A stretch of DNA of 22,681 nt, from contig USBB01000038.1 of assembly GCA_900552795.1 (NCBI GenBank), forward strand, positions 1-22,681, given 5' to 3'. The notes beneath the pieces are model-generated. The model worked only from the letters and a program-made list of their open reading frames with translations, was not told where the DNA came from and did no database searches. Both the position numbers and the translations under genes were made by a program. The stretch comes from an uncultured Eubacterium sp. GTDB taxonomy: Bacteria; Bacillota; Clostridia; Lachnospirales; Lachnospiraceae. Positions 12,879 to 21,509 of the stretch are shown piece by piece (the stretch's first letter is position 1; each line of letters opens with the position of its first letter).

Positions 12879-14801
12879 TCAAGAACCAAGTGATGTCACA
12901 AGATGCTCCAGCATCTCACTTATTACATTAATATACCTTGATGAAGCATTATAAGCCTGCTGGAATTTTATCATCTTTTCAAGCTCTTCATCTGAAGAAA
13001 CACCCTCTGTCTGGAGTCTCTGATTATTATAACCATCGACCATTGTTCCCTGATGTGACATATAATTGCCGAGAACCTTTCCGACTGTAGCAAACTCACC
13101 AACAAAGTTGTTGTAAAATGTCTCAAAATTCCCCACAGCATAGTTTTCCGGATTTAATGAGGCAAAATCACCATTCCATGCATCAAGAAGTTCCTGAGCT
13201 TTTTCTACGTCCTCTTTACCCTCTTTGGTTGTAAGAGGAAGCTTTGAAACATCCTGCGCAACCACCGAGTTAATCTCTACCTGTCCGAGCTTGTACTGCG
13301 AAAGCTCTCCTCTTTCATTTCTATTATTAATAACCTTCAGTCCGCCGGATTCTGCGTATCTTGGAGTATTCTGTCTTGAGAAAAGTTCTTCTCCCATAGT
13401 CTTATTTTCATCCATACCATATCCGACTTTATCTTCATCAAGAACTTTATAATTATAAGCTTCTATATTTGCTTCATTAAGCCCATCAGGATCCGTATAT
13501 AACTTTTCAGTTGACTCATATGCATATCCGCCGGCATACTTTGCACCCTGAACAGCTTTTCCGTCCTTTGTATACAAAACACTTTCAGTCGTTGAATAAG
13601 AATAGCTTTCCGGTATAAGCTCATTTCCTTTATCATCAAACAACGGGGTATTAGTTACATGATCCTTTGTCGGACTAAGAATGTCGTTAAGCGTAGTAAC
13701 AATACCATTTACAAGCTTATCAACACCGGCAATAGCACTCAATATTGCAGATGGTTCAATATATTTATTATAATAGTCCTGCTTTTGCTGATAAATTGCA
13801 TAATCTCTGTCGTAAGCTTCTTTTCCTGCATCTGTAGTCAAATCATAATCTTCCTTAAGCGGTTTTACAGGAACATCTGTATAATCAACATATCTGTTTC
13901 CCCTAGCCAAAAGCAGACCTTTAAGACCTCCCTTATCGTTGCCGCTTGTCGTAGTGTAAGTTTCAGCCTCAGCGTAAACATCTCTTTCAAAGCCCGGCCA
14001 TGTAGGAATCATAAGGTCTGTATCTTCTGCCATTCTGTATGACATTTCGCTTACACTTGAAATAGTTACGAACGGAATACCCTCAGCACTTACCATAACC
14101 TCGCCGTTTTCTGCTTCATAATAAGAAATGCTTACATATTCACTGAGTTCATCAAGAAGCTTATCTCTCTGATCTCTTAAATCATTCGCATTTTCAATGT
14201 CTGTGGCCTCTATCTTTGAAATCCTTTTATTTAAATCATGTATTTTATTACCGATATCATTAATGGTATTAATCATATTTCCAACCTGTACATTAAGAGT
14301 TGTCTGATAATCCTTAAGTCCCTTATATACAGCATTCGATCTTGTTATAAACGCAGATGCACTCTGCAGAAGCGAAGAACGCTTTACAGTGCTTGAAGGC
14401 TCCTTGCTGAGTTCATTTATTGCTTCATAAAAATCTGTAAGACTCTCCTGATAAGTTACACCCTGCATCTCGCCAAATAAATCTTCAATCTCTTCAACAG
14501 CTTTATACTGGTTAGAATAATATCCAAGACGGCTGTTTTCATTTCTGTATGCCTGATCTATGAACTGATCTCTTATCCTTCTGATTTCAGATACTCCGAC
14601 GCCAAGTCCGTAAGTAGATGTTATAGGTCCTGTCAGACCATTGCTGAATCTGACATACTGTGTATCCTTGAATGCTATCTGCTGTCTCGTATATCCTACT
14701 GTATTTACATTTGCAAGATTGTGTGCTGTCGTATTAAGTGCCGTCTGTGATGATTTTAACCCTGATGCCCCGATCATAAGGCTTCCCATACCATTCGCCA
14801 T
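12879..14801 (-). CDS. flgK: Hook-associated protein FlgK (HAP1), first and longer copy
   Basis: A 640-residue hook-filament junction protein. N-terminus: SLMIGASGLKSSQTALNTTA then HNLANVNTVGYTRQQIAF. FlgK core: NKRISKIEATDIENANDLRD, about residues 195-215. C-terminus: EGVSSDEELEKMIKFQQAYN with ISEMLEHLV. It is longer than usual, with a Tyr/Lys/Asp-rich insert around residues 300-530. The open frame extends to 14888, but AAGGA stands 8 bases before ATG 14801 and the upstream part is repeat sequence, so 14801 is the start. No sigma-28 box is visible between it and the flgN terminator. Confidence 0.93.
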   Translation of the reverse strand: MANGMGSLMIGASGLKSSQTALNTTAHNLANVNTVGYTRQQIAFKDTQYVRFSNGLTGPITSTYGLGVGVSEIRRIRDQFIDQAYRNENSRLGYYSNQYKAVEEIEDLFGEMQGVTYQESLTDFYEAINELSKEPSSTVKRSSLLQSASAFITRSNAVYKGLKDYQTTLNVQVGNMINTINDIGNKIHDLNKRISKIEATDIENANDLRDQRDKLLDELSEYVSISYYEAENGEVMVSAEGIPFVTISSVSEMSYRMAEDTDLMIPTWPGFERDVYAEAETYTTTSGNDKGGLKGLLLARGNRYVDYTDVPVKPLKEDYDLTTDAGKEAYDRDYAIYQQKQDYYNKYIEPSAILSAIAGVDKLVNGIVTTLNDILSPTKDHVTNTPLFDDKGNELIPESYSYSTTESVLYTKDGKAVQGAKYAGGYAYESTEKLYTDPDGLNEANIEAYNYKVLDEDKVGYGMDENKTMGEELFSRQNTPRYAESGGLKVINNRNERGELSQYKLGQVEINSVVAQDVSKLPLTTKEGKEDVEKAQELLDAWNGDFASLNPENYAVGNFETFYNNFVGEFATVGKVLGNYMSHQGTMVDGYNNQRLQTEGVSSDEELEKMIKFQQAYNASSRYINVISEMLEHLVTSLGS

Positions 14802-14836
14802 AATCATTATCCTTCCATTAAAATCTATGTCATAAA

Positions 14837-14858
14837 AAGATTGCGCTTGCGCAATCTT
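14837..14858 (-). terminator. Perfect hairpin with T run in the flgK leader
   Basis: Ten-base arms with a 2-base centre, followed on the minus strand by TTTTTATG, about 36 bases before the flgK ATG. It looks like a second terminator or attenuator directly in front of the flgK operon. Confidence 0.55.
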
Positions 14859-14911
14859 AAACGCGCGAGCGGTTCGCAAAGCGATCATTTCATTGAAATT
14901 TCCTATTGCAT

Positions 14912-14937
14912 AAAAAAGCGCCGCCTACGACGCTTTT
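14912..14937 (-). terminator. Terminator of flgM-flgN
   Basis: Minus strand AAAAGCGTCG, loop TAGG, CGGCGCTTTTTT; ten pairs with one G-U. It lies about 60 bases after the flgN stop. Confidence 0.8.
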
Positions 14938-14996
14938 CTTATAAAAATCTGAATGCCAAACAACTCTTTATAGTTTTTGGCAATTATATTCATATA

Positions 14997-15509
14997 TTAT
15001 TGCTTTGCGTCAAAGCTTCCGACAGCTGACATGTCAGTCTGCTCATACGCACCTTTACTGTAATTGCCTGTCTGTGGAGCTACCATCGCATTTCTTGCAA
15101 GGTTAAGCTCAAAATCTATCATTTCCATGGATTCTTTTAACAATTCTTTATTATTTTCATTAATTCTCATCAAAGTATTGAGTGTTCTCTTAAGCTTTAA
15201 GTGTACCGCCTCTAAATCATCGTGCTCCTTAGGCTGCTTTGAGAGCATATCTATTATTACATCAATTTTCATACCGTCAGGTGAGAGATTAAGCACATTA
15301 CATATATCTTTAACACATTCTTCCCTGACAGCATCCAGCTTGTTAATGCTGTCAATATATTTTTGTTCTCTGCCTAACATATCCTGAAGCTCTGTAACAT
15401 TTCCCCTCACAATAGCTGAGGTTTTACTCTCTGACAATTCCAACAGACCTTCATATTCAGTATTTTCCTTATCAAGTACATCAATGAGTGTATCAATTAA
15501 ACTTGCCAT
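14997..15509 (-). CDS. flgN: Flagellar chaperone FlgN
   Basis: A 170-residue helical export chaperone for the junction proteins FlgK and FlgL, encoded downstream. It begins MASLIDTLIDVLDKENTEYE, typical of FlgN, continues with LLELSESKTSAIVRGNVTEL and EQKYIDSINKLD, and is helical to about residue 145, then has a polar tail. SD AGAGGT is 7-8 bases before ATG. It starts 14 bases after flgM and shares its sigma-28 promoter. Confidence 0.88.
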   Translation of the reverse strand: MASLIDTLIDVLDKENTEYEGLLELSESKTSAIVRGNVTELQDMLGREQKYIDSINKLDAVREECVKDICNVLNLSPDGMKIDVIIDMLSKQPKEHDDLEAVHLKLKRTLNTLMRINENNKELLKESMEMIDFELNLARNAMVAPQTGNYSKGAYEQTDMSAVGSFDAKQ

Positions 15510-15523
15510 TCATAAAACCTCTC

Positions 15524-15805
15524 TTAAAATACTATTGTGTCCATACCGCTGATTATCTTCTCTGCGATATCCTGAGAACTTACTTTATAAGTGCCATTTG
15601 CTATTCTGGCTTTGATTTCTGCGATTTTATCCATTCGAACGTCAGCTGCACCCGCAACTGCCGCTTTCGCTGTCTGATATGTTTTGGCTGTCTGCGAAAA
15701 TTCCAGCTTATCACTTGATGCACTCATATTCCCTGCTCTTTTAACAGCAGCCATACTGTTTGACTGATAAATCTGGCTTACCGCATTATATGCATCTACA
15801 CGCAT
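15524..15805 (-). CDS. flgM: Anti-sigma-28 factor FlgM
   Basis: A 93-residue, mostly unfolded inhibitor of sigma-28 that is exported once the hook is complete. The C-terminal sigma-binding half shows VRMDKIAEIKARIANGTYKV then SSQDIAEKIISGM, the FlgM domain hallmark. The N-terminal MRVDAYNAVSQIYQ resembles other Firmicutes FlgM. ATG 15805 is chosen over the frame's upstream ATG 15904 because GAGGCGG lies 7 bases before it and the upstream codons cover the promoter. It is preceded by its own sigma-28 promoter, giving the known negative feedback. Confidence 0.93.
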   Translation of the reverse strand: MRVDAYNAVSQIYQSNSMAAVKRAGNMSASSDKLEFSQTAKTYQTAKAAVAGAADVRMDKIAEIKARIANGTYKVSSQDIAEKIISGMDTIVF

Positions 15806-15842
15806 CTTAACCGCCTCTCTTTCTTCTAAGTTCTTGTAATTG

Positions 15843-15869
15843 TTATCGGAGCATATCAGATTTTTCTTA
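15843..15869 (-). promoter_or_regulatory. Sigma-28 promoter of flgM-flgN
   Basis: Minus strand TAAG (15869-15866), 15 bases, TCCGATAA (15850-15843), about 37 bases before the flgM ATG. It matches TAAA-N15-GCCGATAA at ten of twelve positions. Confidence 0.85.
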
Positions 15870-15903
15870 ATAGCAAAATCTAAAAAAAACATAAAAAATC
15901 GCA

Positions 15904-15946
15904 CAAAAAAACAGCATAGAGCCTTAAATTAAATAAAGCTCCATGC
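15904..15946 (-). terminator. Terminator of the mbl-to-yvyF operon
   Basis: Minus strand GCATGGAGCTTTA (15946-15934), 7-base loop, TAAGGCTCTATGC (15926-15914), then TGTTTTTTTG. Thirteen pairs with two G-U. It lies about 20 bases after the yvyF stop and just upstream of the flgM promoter. Confidence 0.9.
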
Positions 15947-15966
15947 CATATATATACCGTTTATTT

Positions 15967-16377
15967 TTATCTGTCGAAATATCTCATTCTCGCCGAAGAC
16001 GATGTATTATGCTTCTTTACCGCCTTATTCTCGTTCTGATACATACCTCCGAACTGATCAATCATGTTGCTCTTACAGCTTTCACAAAATCTTCCTGTCT
16101 TAATAGTCTTTCCGCACACCTCACATGCAATACCGATTGGCGAATCGTCTGCAAAGCAAAGTCGCTCTTCTCTAACCCATTGTTCTATCTGTTTTACAGG
16201 CACATCACAGTCCTGTGACACATCACTCATTGTCGCTACACGATTTTCTTCAATATACGCCTTAACTTCCTCAAACTTTTCCTCAATATGCCTAATACAA
16301 TCAGGGCACAGATTTCTATATGAACCGCCTACATAATTATACAACCGGCCGCATTGTCTGCAATTCCTAACGTCCAT
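15967..16377 (-). CDS. yvyF: YvyF-type flagellar operon zinc-ribbon protein (TIGR03826)
   Basis: A 136-residue cytoplasmic protein with two Cys pairs of zinc-ribbon type: CRQC/CPDC (residues ~5-28) and CEVC/CESC (~84-102). Between them is a predicted helix-turn-helix (TMSDVSQDCDVPVKQIEQWV). This is the layout of the TIGR03826 family, found between comFC and flgM in B. subtilis; the same order occurs here. The molecular role is not established. A Lys/Ser-rich tail ends the protein. SD AAGGAGG precedes ATG by 8-9 bases. Confidence 0.88.
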   Translation of the reverse strand: MDVRNCRQCGRLYNYVGGSYRNLCPDCIRHIEEKFEEVKAYIEENRVATMSDVSQDCDVPVKQIEQWVREERLCFADDSPIGIACEVCGKTIKTGRFCESCKSNMIDQFGGMYQNENKAVKKHNTSSSARMRYFDR

Positions 16378-16395
16378 AATATATTCCTCCTTAAT

Positions 16396-17085
16396 TCACA
16401 CGCCTGCGCCTATACACAAACATGCACAATACACTTTGCTTACGCCATGACTTCTTAACACCGCTGCACAGGCGTCCACCGTTGCGCCCGTTGTGTATAT
16501 ATCATCTACAACTAGTACTGTATTATATTCTACTATACTTTCACAAATATTAAAAGCATTTTCAATATTTTTTAATCTCTGTACTCCCTCAAGCTCTTTC
16601 ATTGGAACCGTCTTCCTATCCCTGACAAGCAGACGTCTGTCCACCGGTATTCCCGTATATTTACCCAGACTGTCAGCTATCAGTTCTGCTTGATTATATC
16701 CGCGAGCTTTTAGCCGGCTTTTATGTATCGGTACAGGTATAATGACATCAGGATTCCAGATTTTTATTCTATCGCCCAACAATTCTGCCATTTTTTTGCC
16801 ATACCACTCCGCATATTCCCTTTTGCCCTTATACTTAAATCTGTATATCGACTCTTTAATGCCTTGAGAATAAACAAATGCTGCCGCTGCCTGGTCGTAA
16901 ATATGATTAATCCTGCCGCAGTCATAACAGTACTCACCGTGCAAACCTTCAAGCTCCTTTCCGCATTTCATGCAGAAACTGCTTCCGACATTTTTAACTT
17001 TTTCCACGCAGTTTACACACAAACCGGCTTTTCTGTCTCTGTTTACAACCTCTCCGCATATAGGACACACAGGAGGATAAAGCAT
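16396..17085 (-). CDS. comFC: ComFC-like phosphoribosyltransferase-fold protein
   Basis: A 229-residue protein of the ComF/GntX family, linked to natural transformation or DNA handling. Four CxxC motifs lie in the first ~60 residues (CPIC, CVNC, CMKC, CYDC), a double zinc finger. The phosphoribosyltransferase part carries IIPVPIHKSRLKARGYNQAE and the PRPP-binding loop VLVVDDIYTTGATVDAC (~residues 192-208). No clear SD is seen before ATG, and the gene starts 16 bases after recD2, so translation may depend on the upstream gene. No comFA is present; recD2 occupies the upstream position. Confidence 0.92.
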   Translation of the reverse strand: MLYPPVCPICGEVVNRDRKAGLCVNCVEKVKNVGSSFCMKCGKELEGLHGEYCYDCGRINHIYDQAAAAFVYSQGIKESIYRFKYKGKREYAEWYGKKMAELLGDRIKIWNPDVIIPVPIHKSRLKARGYNQAELIADSLGKYTGIPVDRRLLVRDRKTVPMKELEGVQRLKNIENAFNICESIVEYNTVLVVDDIYTTGATVDACAAVLRSHGVSKVYCACLCIGAGV

Positions 17086-17101
17086 ATCAAGAAATATATT
17101 T

Positions 17102-19369
17102 TTAAATTTCTTCCCCGTCCTTTTTCACCTCGTTACATTCCTTTATTCTTATATCCAAAGATGAATACCGCTTCTGTTCATATTCATTTGCCTGCATCTG
17201 GTGAAAATATTCTTCCACACCCACCATGCACACACATTTTTTTGCCCTTGTAACCGCCGTATACAAAATATTTCGGTTCATAAGCATCTTAGGCCCCGCA
17301 AACATAGGTATTATCACAGCCGGATATTCACTTCCCTGCGATTTATGAACTGTTATGGCATATGCAAGTTCCAGTTCATCAAGCTGAACAAACTCATAAT
17401 TTACATATCTTTCATCATCAAACTTAACCGTCAGCTGTTCGGTAAAATAATTTATATCCTCAATAACACCTGTATCTCCGTTAAATACACCATTTCCATG
17501 TTCACTCGGAATCCCATACCGCCCGCGCTTTTCCCATTCCAGCTGGTAGTTATTTTTAATCTGCATAACTTTATCCCCGACACGATATATTGTATCTCCT
17601 ACTTCCTTTTCCTGCTTTGAACGTTCCGGCGGATTCAAGTATTCCTGCATAATCTTATTAAGCCTCTCAACTCCGACCGCAGATTTTCTTGAAGGAGTAA
17701 GAATCTGTATCTCATTGATATCAGCACCTACATAATTTGGAAGCTTTGATTTAATAAGCGTACACATGGCACTTATTATGGCATCAGCATTATCCCTGTG
17801 CACAAACAAAAAATCCTTGCTGTACTTATTAAGAACAACCTTTTGACCCTCATTTATTTTGTGTGCATTTGTTATTATCTCACTTTCCGCCGCCTGCCTG
17901 AATATTTTTTCAAGCTTAACCACAGGAAAACATCCCGATGATATTATATCCTTCAAAACATTTCCTGCACCGACACTCGGCAGCTGATCTACGTCACCGA
18001 CGAGTATAAGCCTTGTACCTACAGGAATCGCTTTCAGCAGAGAATTCATTATATTTATATCAACCATTGACATTTCATCTACAATAATTACATCCGTCTC
18101 AAGAGGATTTTCCTCATTTCTGTCAAAATGCATACCGGCTGATGCTTTTTGTGTCTCATTGTTAAGACCGCCGCATATTTCCAAAAGTCTGTGAATTGTC
18201 TGGGCTTCATAATTACATGTCTCTGTTATTCTCTTTGCAGCTCTTCCCGTCGGAGCCGCAAGCCTTATGTCAAAGCCTTCCATCTCAAAATACTTTATTA
18301 TAGTATTTATTGTCGTTGTCTTTCCTGTTCCCGGACCTCCTGTAATAACAACAAGTCCATTTTGAGCCGCCATATTTACAGCCTTTTTTTGAATATCGTC
18401 AAGTTCAATTCCAAGCTTATTTTCTATTCTCGCAATTCTGTCAGCAACAGCATTTTCTTCATTATTATATTTTACATCTAAATCAGTTAACAGTCTTGCG
18501 ACTGATGCTTCCGTATAATAATGAATTGAAGCGTACACACACTGCTGACCTGATATTTCCTTAACAACAATTTTTCTGTCAACAGCAAGATCCATAATAT
18601 ATTTATCAAAATCAGCTATATCTATAAGAAGCAGCCTCTTTACTTCTTCAGTAAGCTCCTGCATCGGCAGATAAATATGTCCCTGTGATACAGCCTGCAT
18701 CAAAACATAAAATATTCCGCTCTTGATTCTGAAATCAGAGTCCACTCTTATACCGGTTCTCGCCGCAATCTCATCCGCAGTCTTAAAGCCTACTCCCTCA
18801 ATATCATCTGCAAGCTTATATGGATTTTCTTTTATTATGGTATATATCCCCGGACCATATCTGGCATAAATTTTGTTTGCCAGCTTCATGCTGATGCCGA
18901 AATTCTGCAGAAAAATCATGGCTTTTCGCATATCACGCTTTTCTAAAAGCTGCGCAGCTATATCCATTGCTTTTTTTTGGCTTATCCCCTTGATTTCAGC
19001 AAGACGTTCCGGCTCCTCCTCCATTATTCTAAAAGTGTCATCGCCAAATTCTTTTACAATACTTTCAGCTAATTTCTCACCAATGCCTTTAATGGCCCCG
19101 GAACTAAGATAGCGCTTTACAGACTTTGCATCTTCAGGCGCCTTAAATTCATATGATTTTATAGAAAACTGCATATAATAAACGGAATGTTTTACAAAAT
19201 CCCCTTGTGCAGTTATAAATTCACCTGCGCTGATGTAATTAAAAACACCAACGCAGGTAATATCTTCATTATTATAAGTTATTTCAAATACTGTGTATCC
19301 ATTATCCTCGTTACGAAAAATAATGTTGTCCACAAATCCTTCTACATATTTCACAGATTCGTAATCCAA
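17102..19369 (-). CDS. recD2: ATP-dependent DNA helicase RecD2
   Basis: A 755-residue SF1B 5'-3' helicase of the RecD2 class, acting without RecBC in DNA repair and fork maintenance. The N-terminal extension (VEGFVDNIIFRNEDNGYTVF) marks the RecD2 type. Helix-hairpin-helix segments follow (IKGIGEKLAESIVKEFGDDT; IEGVGFKTADEIAARTGI). Helicase motifs: Walker A GGPGTGKTTTI (~residues 343-353), Walker B DEMSMVD (~430), motif III GDVDQLPSVGAG, and the C-terminal AYAITVHKSQGSEYPAVIIP and ILYTAVTRAKK. The start is TTG at 19369, with AAGGAGA 6-7 bases upstream. It is embedded between a flagellar rod gene and comFC. Confidence 0.95.
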   Translation of the reverse strand: MDYESVKYVEGFVDNIIFRNEDNGYTVFEITYNNEDITCVGVFNYISAGEFITAQGDFVKHSVYYMQFSIKSYEFKAPEDAKSVKRYLSSGAIKGIGEKLAESIVKEFGDDTFRIMEEEPERLAEIKGISQKKAMDIAAQLLEKRDMRKAMIFLQNFGISMKLANKIYARYGPGIYTIIKENPYKLADDIEGVGFKTADEIAARTGIRVDSDFRIKSGIFYVLMQAVSQGHIYLPMQELTEEVKRLLLIDIADFDKYIMDLAVDRKIVVKEISGQQCVYASIHYYTEASVARLLTDLDVKYNNEENAVADRIARIENKLGIELDDIQKKAVNMAAQNGLVVITGGPGTGKTTTINTIIKYFEMEGFDIRLAAPTGRAAKRITETCNYEAQTIHRLLEICGGLNNETQKASAGMHFDRNEENPLETDVIIVDEMSMVDINIMNSLLKAIPVGTRLILVGDVDQLPSVGAGNVLKDIISSGCFPVVKLEKIFRQAAESEIITNAHKINEGQKVVLNKYSKDFLFVHRDNADAIISAMCTLIKSKLPNYVGADINEIQILTPSRKSAVGVERLNKIMQEYLNPPERSKQEKEVGDTIYRVGDKVMQIKNNYQLEWEKRGRYGIPSEHGNGVFNGDTGVIEDINYFTEQLTVKFDDERYVNYEFVQLDELELAYAITVHKSQGSEYPAVIIPMFAGPKMLMNRNILYTAVTRAKKCVCMVGVEEYFHQMQANEYEQKRYSSLDIRIKECNEVKKDGEEI

Positions 19370-19382
19370 AACAGTTCTCCTT

Positions 19383-19799
19383 TTAATTTACCGGAGTTTC
19401 AGCTATACCGTAATTGCGTCTCATCTGCTCATACAATATCTGCGCAAGTCCAAGACCCTTTCCTCCGTTGGATTCCGTCATAGTCTCAGCCACCTTGCTC
19501 ACAAGCTCATCTCCAAAATAGCTTGCCATTGTTCCCATCGCAGAATCTGAAGCGTCAGTCATTCCAAATAAAGATGAATATATATTTTCGTCATCCTCAC
19601 CGTCCACATTTGACATTTTAATCATTGATTTTACCATCTGCTCCGCAAAGTACTGCTCAAAATCCTTGCAGACCTCCATTAACTCGTTGTCAGTTGCAGA
19701 TGATAAGTCTGAATTATTCAGCTTATCTTCAAGTGAATTCCCTGTCGAATTTGTATATGTATTATTGTATACCGAACCCAATCCGCTAAGCATATCCAT
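19383..19799 (-). CDS. flgJ: FlgJ-type rod-binding protein (no muramidase domain)
   Basis: A 138-residue protein corresponding to the N-terminal rod-binding domain of FlgJ; the peptidoglycan hydrolase half of proteobacterial FlgJ is absent, as is usual in Firmicutes. Key segment: CKDFEQYFAEQMVKSMIKMS (~residues 44-63), followed by DSAMGTMASYFGDELVSKVA and GLGLAQILYEQMRR. I chose ATG 19799 with SD AGAGG; the frame also offers a TTG six codons upstream with no SD. It lies after the two rod genes, which supports a rod-assembly role. Confidence 0.88.
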   Translation of the reverse strand: MDMLSGLGSVYNNTYTNSTGNSLEDKLNNSDLSSATDNELMEVCKDFEQYFAEQMVKSMIKMSNVDGEDDENIYSSLFGMTDASDSAMGTMASYFGDELVSKVAETMTESNGGKGLGLAQILYEQMRRNYGIAETPVN

Positions 19800-19853
19800 A
19801 ATATCCCTCTTTTCCAAGCAACGTATTTCTTAAGCTGCATTTGCACAACAATC

Positions 19854-20669
19854 TTATCTCTTAAGGTTATTAGCCTGCTCCATCATTGTGTCTGATGTAG
19901 TTATTGCCTTTGAGCACAACTGATATGCTCGCTGCGCTGTGATAAGATTTACCATCTCTGTAGCTACATTTACATTTGAACCCTCCAGGTAGCCCTGCTT
20001 TAATGAACTTTTAAGTCCGACATCATCATAATCTTCGTTTAAAGCTGCTCCCGATGCCTCACTCTCCTGAAGATAAGAACTTCCTACCTTTGTAAGTCCT
20101 GACGGGTTGCTGAACTGGAACAATCCAATCTTTATGCCTATCGTCTGAGCATTGCCCTCTTCATCAGGATAACAAAGATTTCCGTCACCATCCACAACAA
20201 TCTTATTAGTGTTATACTCATCACTTAAAATTATCGGCGCCCCGTCTGAACTTAATACAGGATATCCGTCTGATGTGCAAAGCATAGAACCTTCTGTACT
20301 TCTTGCAAACAGGAAATTACCGTTTCTTGTATAATAAGTTCCGCCGTCAACACCCATAACAGCAAAGAAGCCATCACCCTGTATAAGAAAATCAGTAGTG
20401 CTTTCTGTTGCATTAGCAGGCCCCTGTGTATAATGCGATGTTATCGCCGAAACTCTTGAACCGAGACCAACCTGCGCACTGACCGGCTTATATTCTCCGT
20501 TTGCCGAAGTTGTTCTCGCCTGCAGATCCTGATACAAAAGTGACTTAAAGCCAACTGATTCAGCCTTATAGCCTACTGTATTTACATTTGCAAGATTATT
20601 TGAAATTACATCTACATTTGTCTGCTGTGCCATCATTCCTGACGCAGCACTATATAATGATCTTACCAT
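19854..20669 (-). CDS. flgG: Flagellar rod/hook-basal body protein, FlgG-like (FlhP position)
   Basis: A 271-residue rod protein exported by the flagellar apparatus. N-terminal domain: SLYSAASGMMAQQTNVDVIS then NNLANVNTVGYKAES, the rod-protein signature. Middle: DFLIQGDGFFAVMG and YYTRNGNFLF. C-terminal domain: QGYLEGSNVNVATEMVNLIT with AQRAYQLCSKAITTSD. The C-terminal box is closest to FlgG (distal rod). In B. subtilis the equivalent gene after mbl and flhO is flhP. SD GGAGGAA precedes ATG. It starts 18 bases after the preceding rod gene. Confidence 0.92.
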   Translation of the reverse strand: MVRSLYSAASGMMAQQTNVDVISNNLANVNTVGYKAESVGFKSLLYQDLQARTTSANGEYKPVSAQVGLGSRVSAITSHYTQGPANATESTTDFLIQGDGFFAVMGVDGGTYYTRNGNFLFARSTEGSMLCTSDGYPVLSSDGAPIILSDEYNTNKIVVDGDGNLCYPDEEGNAQTIGIKIGLFQFSNPSGLTKVGSSYLQESEASGAALNEDYDDVGLKSSLKQGYLEGSNVNVATEMVNLITAQRAYQLCSKAITTSDTMMEQANNLKR

Positions 20670-20687
20670 AAATCAATTCCTCCGGTT

Positions 20688-21458
20688 TTATAATTCAGAA
20701 ATATTAACCATTCTGCCAAGCATGGAATCCATGGCATTGATAACCTTCTGTCCGCTCTCATACTCTCTTGCTATAGTTATCATCTCCACCATCTCTGATA
20801 CAACGTTGACATTCGCACCCTCAAGATACCCCTGGTTAACAGTTGCCTCAGGCTCCATAGTCGTAGCTCCGTCTACTGCAACAAATAAATTTTCGCCATA
20901 CATTTCAAGATAATCGTAATCTTCAAAATCCGTCATAGCAAATGTATCTACATAGACACCATCCGCATAAATCTCTCCGGTAGGCTCAACTGAAAGCTTG
21001 TCAATCGTTACAGGCAGCTGTATCGGGCCATTTTCTCCCAACACAAAATCACCATCCTTGGTTACCAGATAACCTTCTGAATTCATCTGGAAAGACCCAT
21101 CCCTGGTATACATTGTTGATGTCTCACCAAGCTTATTTGTAAATGAAATCTCAAAGAAACCTTTTCCGGATAACGCAAAATCATATGTATTATCCGTCGG
21201 TATAAAAGAACCCTGTTCCCAGTTTCTATATGTTTCACCTATTTTTGCTCCAAGCGACATATTTCCAATTGGCTGATTCATATGTCCGACAGTCATGTCC
21301 TTTATCTTAACGCCCAGGACTTCATCAAATGAACGTGTTGTACAGCCCTCTTTCTTGTAACCTGTCGTTGCTGCATTTGCAAGGTTATTGGATACGACAT
21401 CAAGCCGGTGCTGGCTATTCACCATTCCTGTGTAAGCTGTGTATAACCCTTTTACCAC
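20688..21458 (-). CDS. flgF: Flagellar rod/hook-basal body protein, FlgF-like (FlhO position)
   Basis: A 256-residue rod-family protein. N-terminus: GLYTAYTGMVNSQHRLDVVS then NNLANAATTGYKKEG. Middle: DFALSGKGFFEI and MYTRDGSFQMNSEGYLV. C-terminus: NQGYLEGANVNVVSEMVEMI then TIAREYESGQKVINAMD. It starts at GTG (21458) with SD ATGGAGGT 6-7 bases upstream. It is directly after the mbl gene, as flhO is in B. subtilis. FlgF versus FlgG naming of the pair is by order and is less sure than the family. Confidence 0.88.
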   Translation of the reverse strand: MVKGLYTAYTGMVNSQHRLDVVSNNLANAATTGYKKEGCTTRSFDEVLGVKIKDMTVGHMNQPIGNMSLGAKIGETYRNWEQGSFIPTDNTYDFALSGKGFFEISFTNKLGETSTMYTRDGSFQMNSEGYLVTKDGDFVLGENGPIQLPVTIDKLSVEPTGEIYADGVYVDTFAMTDFEDYDYLEMYGENLFVAVDGATTMEPEATVNQGYLEGANVNVVSEMVEMITIAREYESGQKVINAMDSMLGRMVNISEL

Positions 21459-21509
21459 TCGTGACCTCCATCCTGCTGCAATATAAATCGCAGCTAAAAA
21501 ATTTTTTAA

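Larger units (their letters stand above)
14834..14945 (-). repeat. Paired-hairpin intergenic element (copy 1) between flgN and flgK
   Basis: Minus-strand order: TATAAGAAAAG, hairpin plus TTTTTT (14937-14912), TGCAATAGGAAATTTC, a GC-rich stretch (GCGAACCGCTCGCGCG), then a perfect 10-bp hairpin AAGATTGCGC-AA-GCGCAATCTT (14858-14837) with TTTTTA. It shares block order and several exact words with 4216-4285. Confidence 0.6.

Noticed and set aside
13659..14042. Plus-strand ORF rich in Ile/Val inside flgK
   Set aside because: Antisense shadow of flgK with no SD and low-complexity hydrophobic content.
14802..14888. 29-residue N-terminal extension of FlgK
   Set aside because: It covers the repeat hairpin and lacks an SD; rod/hook proteins start just before the conserved helix.
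15806..15904. 33-residue N-terminal extension of FlgM
   Set aside because: It would be translated across the sigma-28 promoter; the mRNA from that promoter does not contain it.
16723..17253. Plus-strand 176-codon ORF over comFC/recD2
   Set aside because: It is antisense to two well-supported genes and shows no family features.
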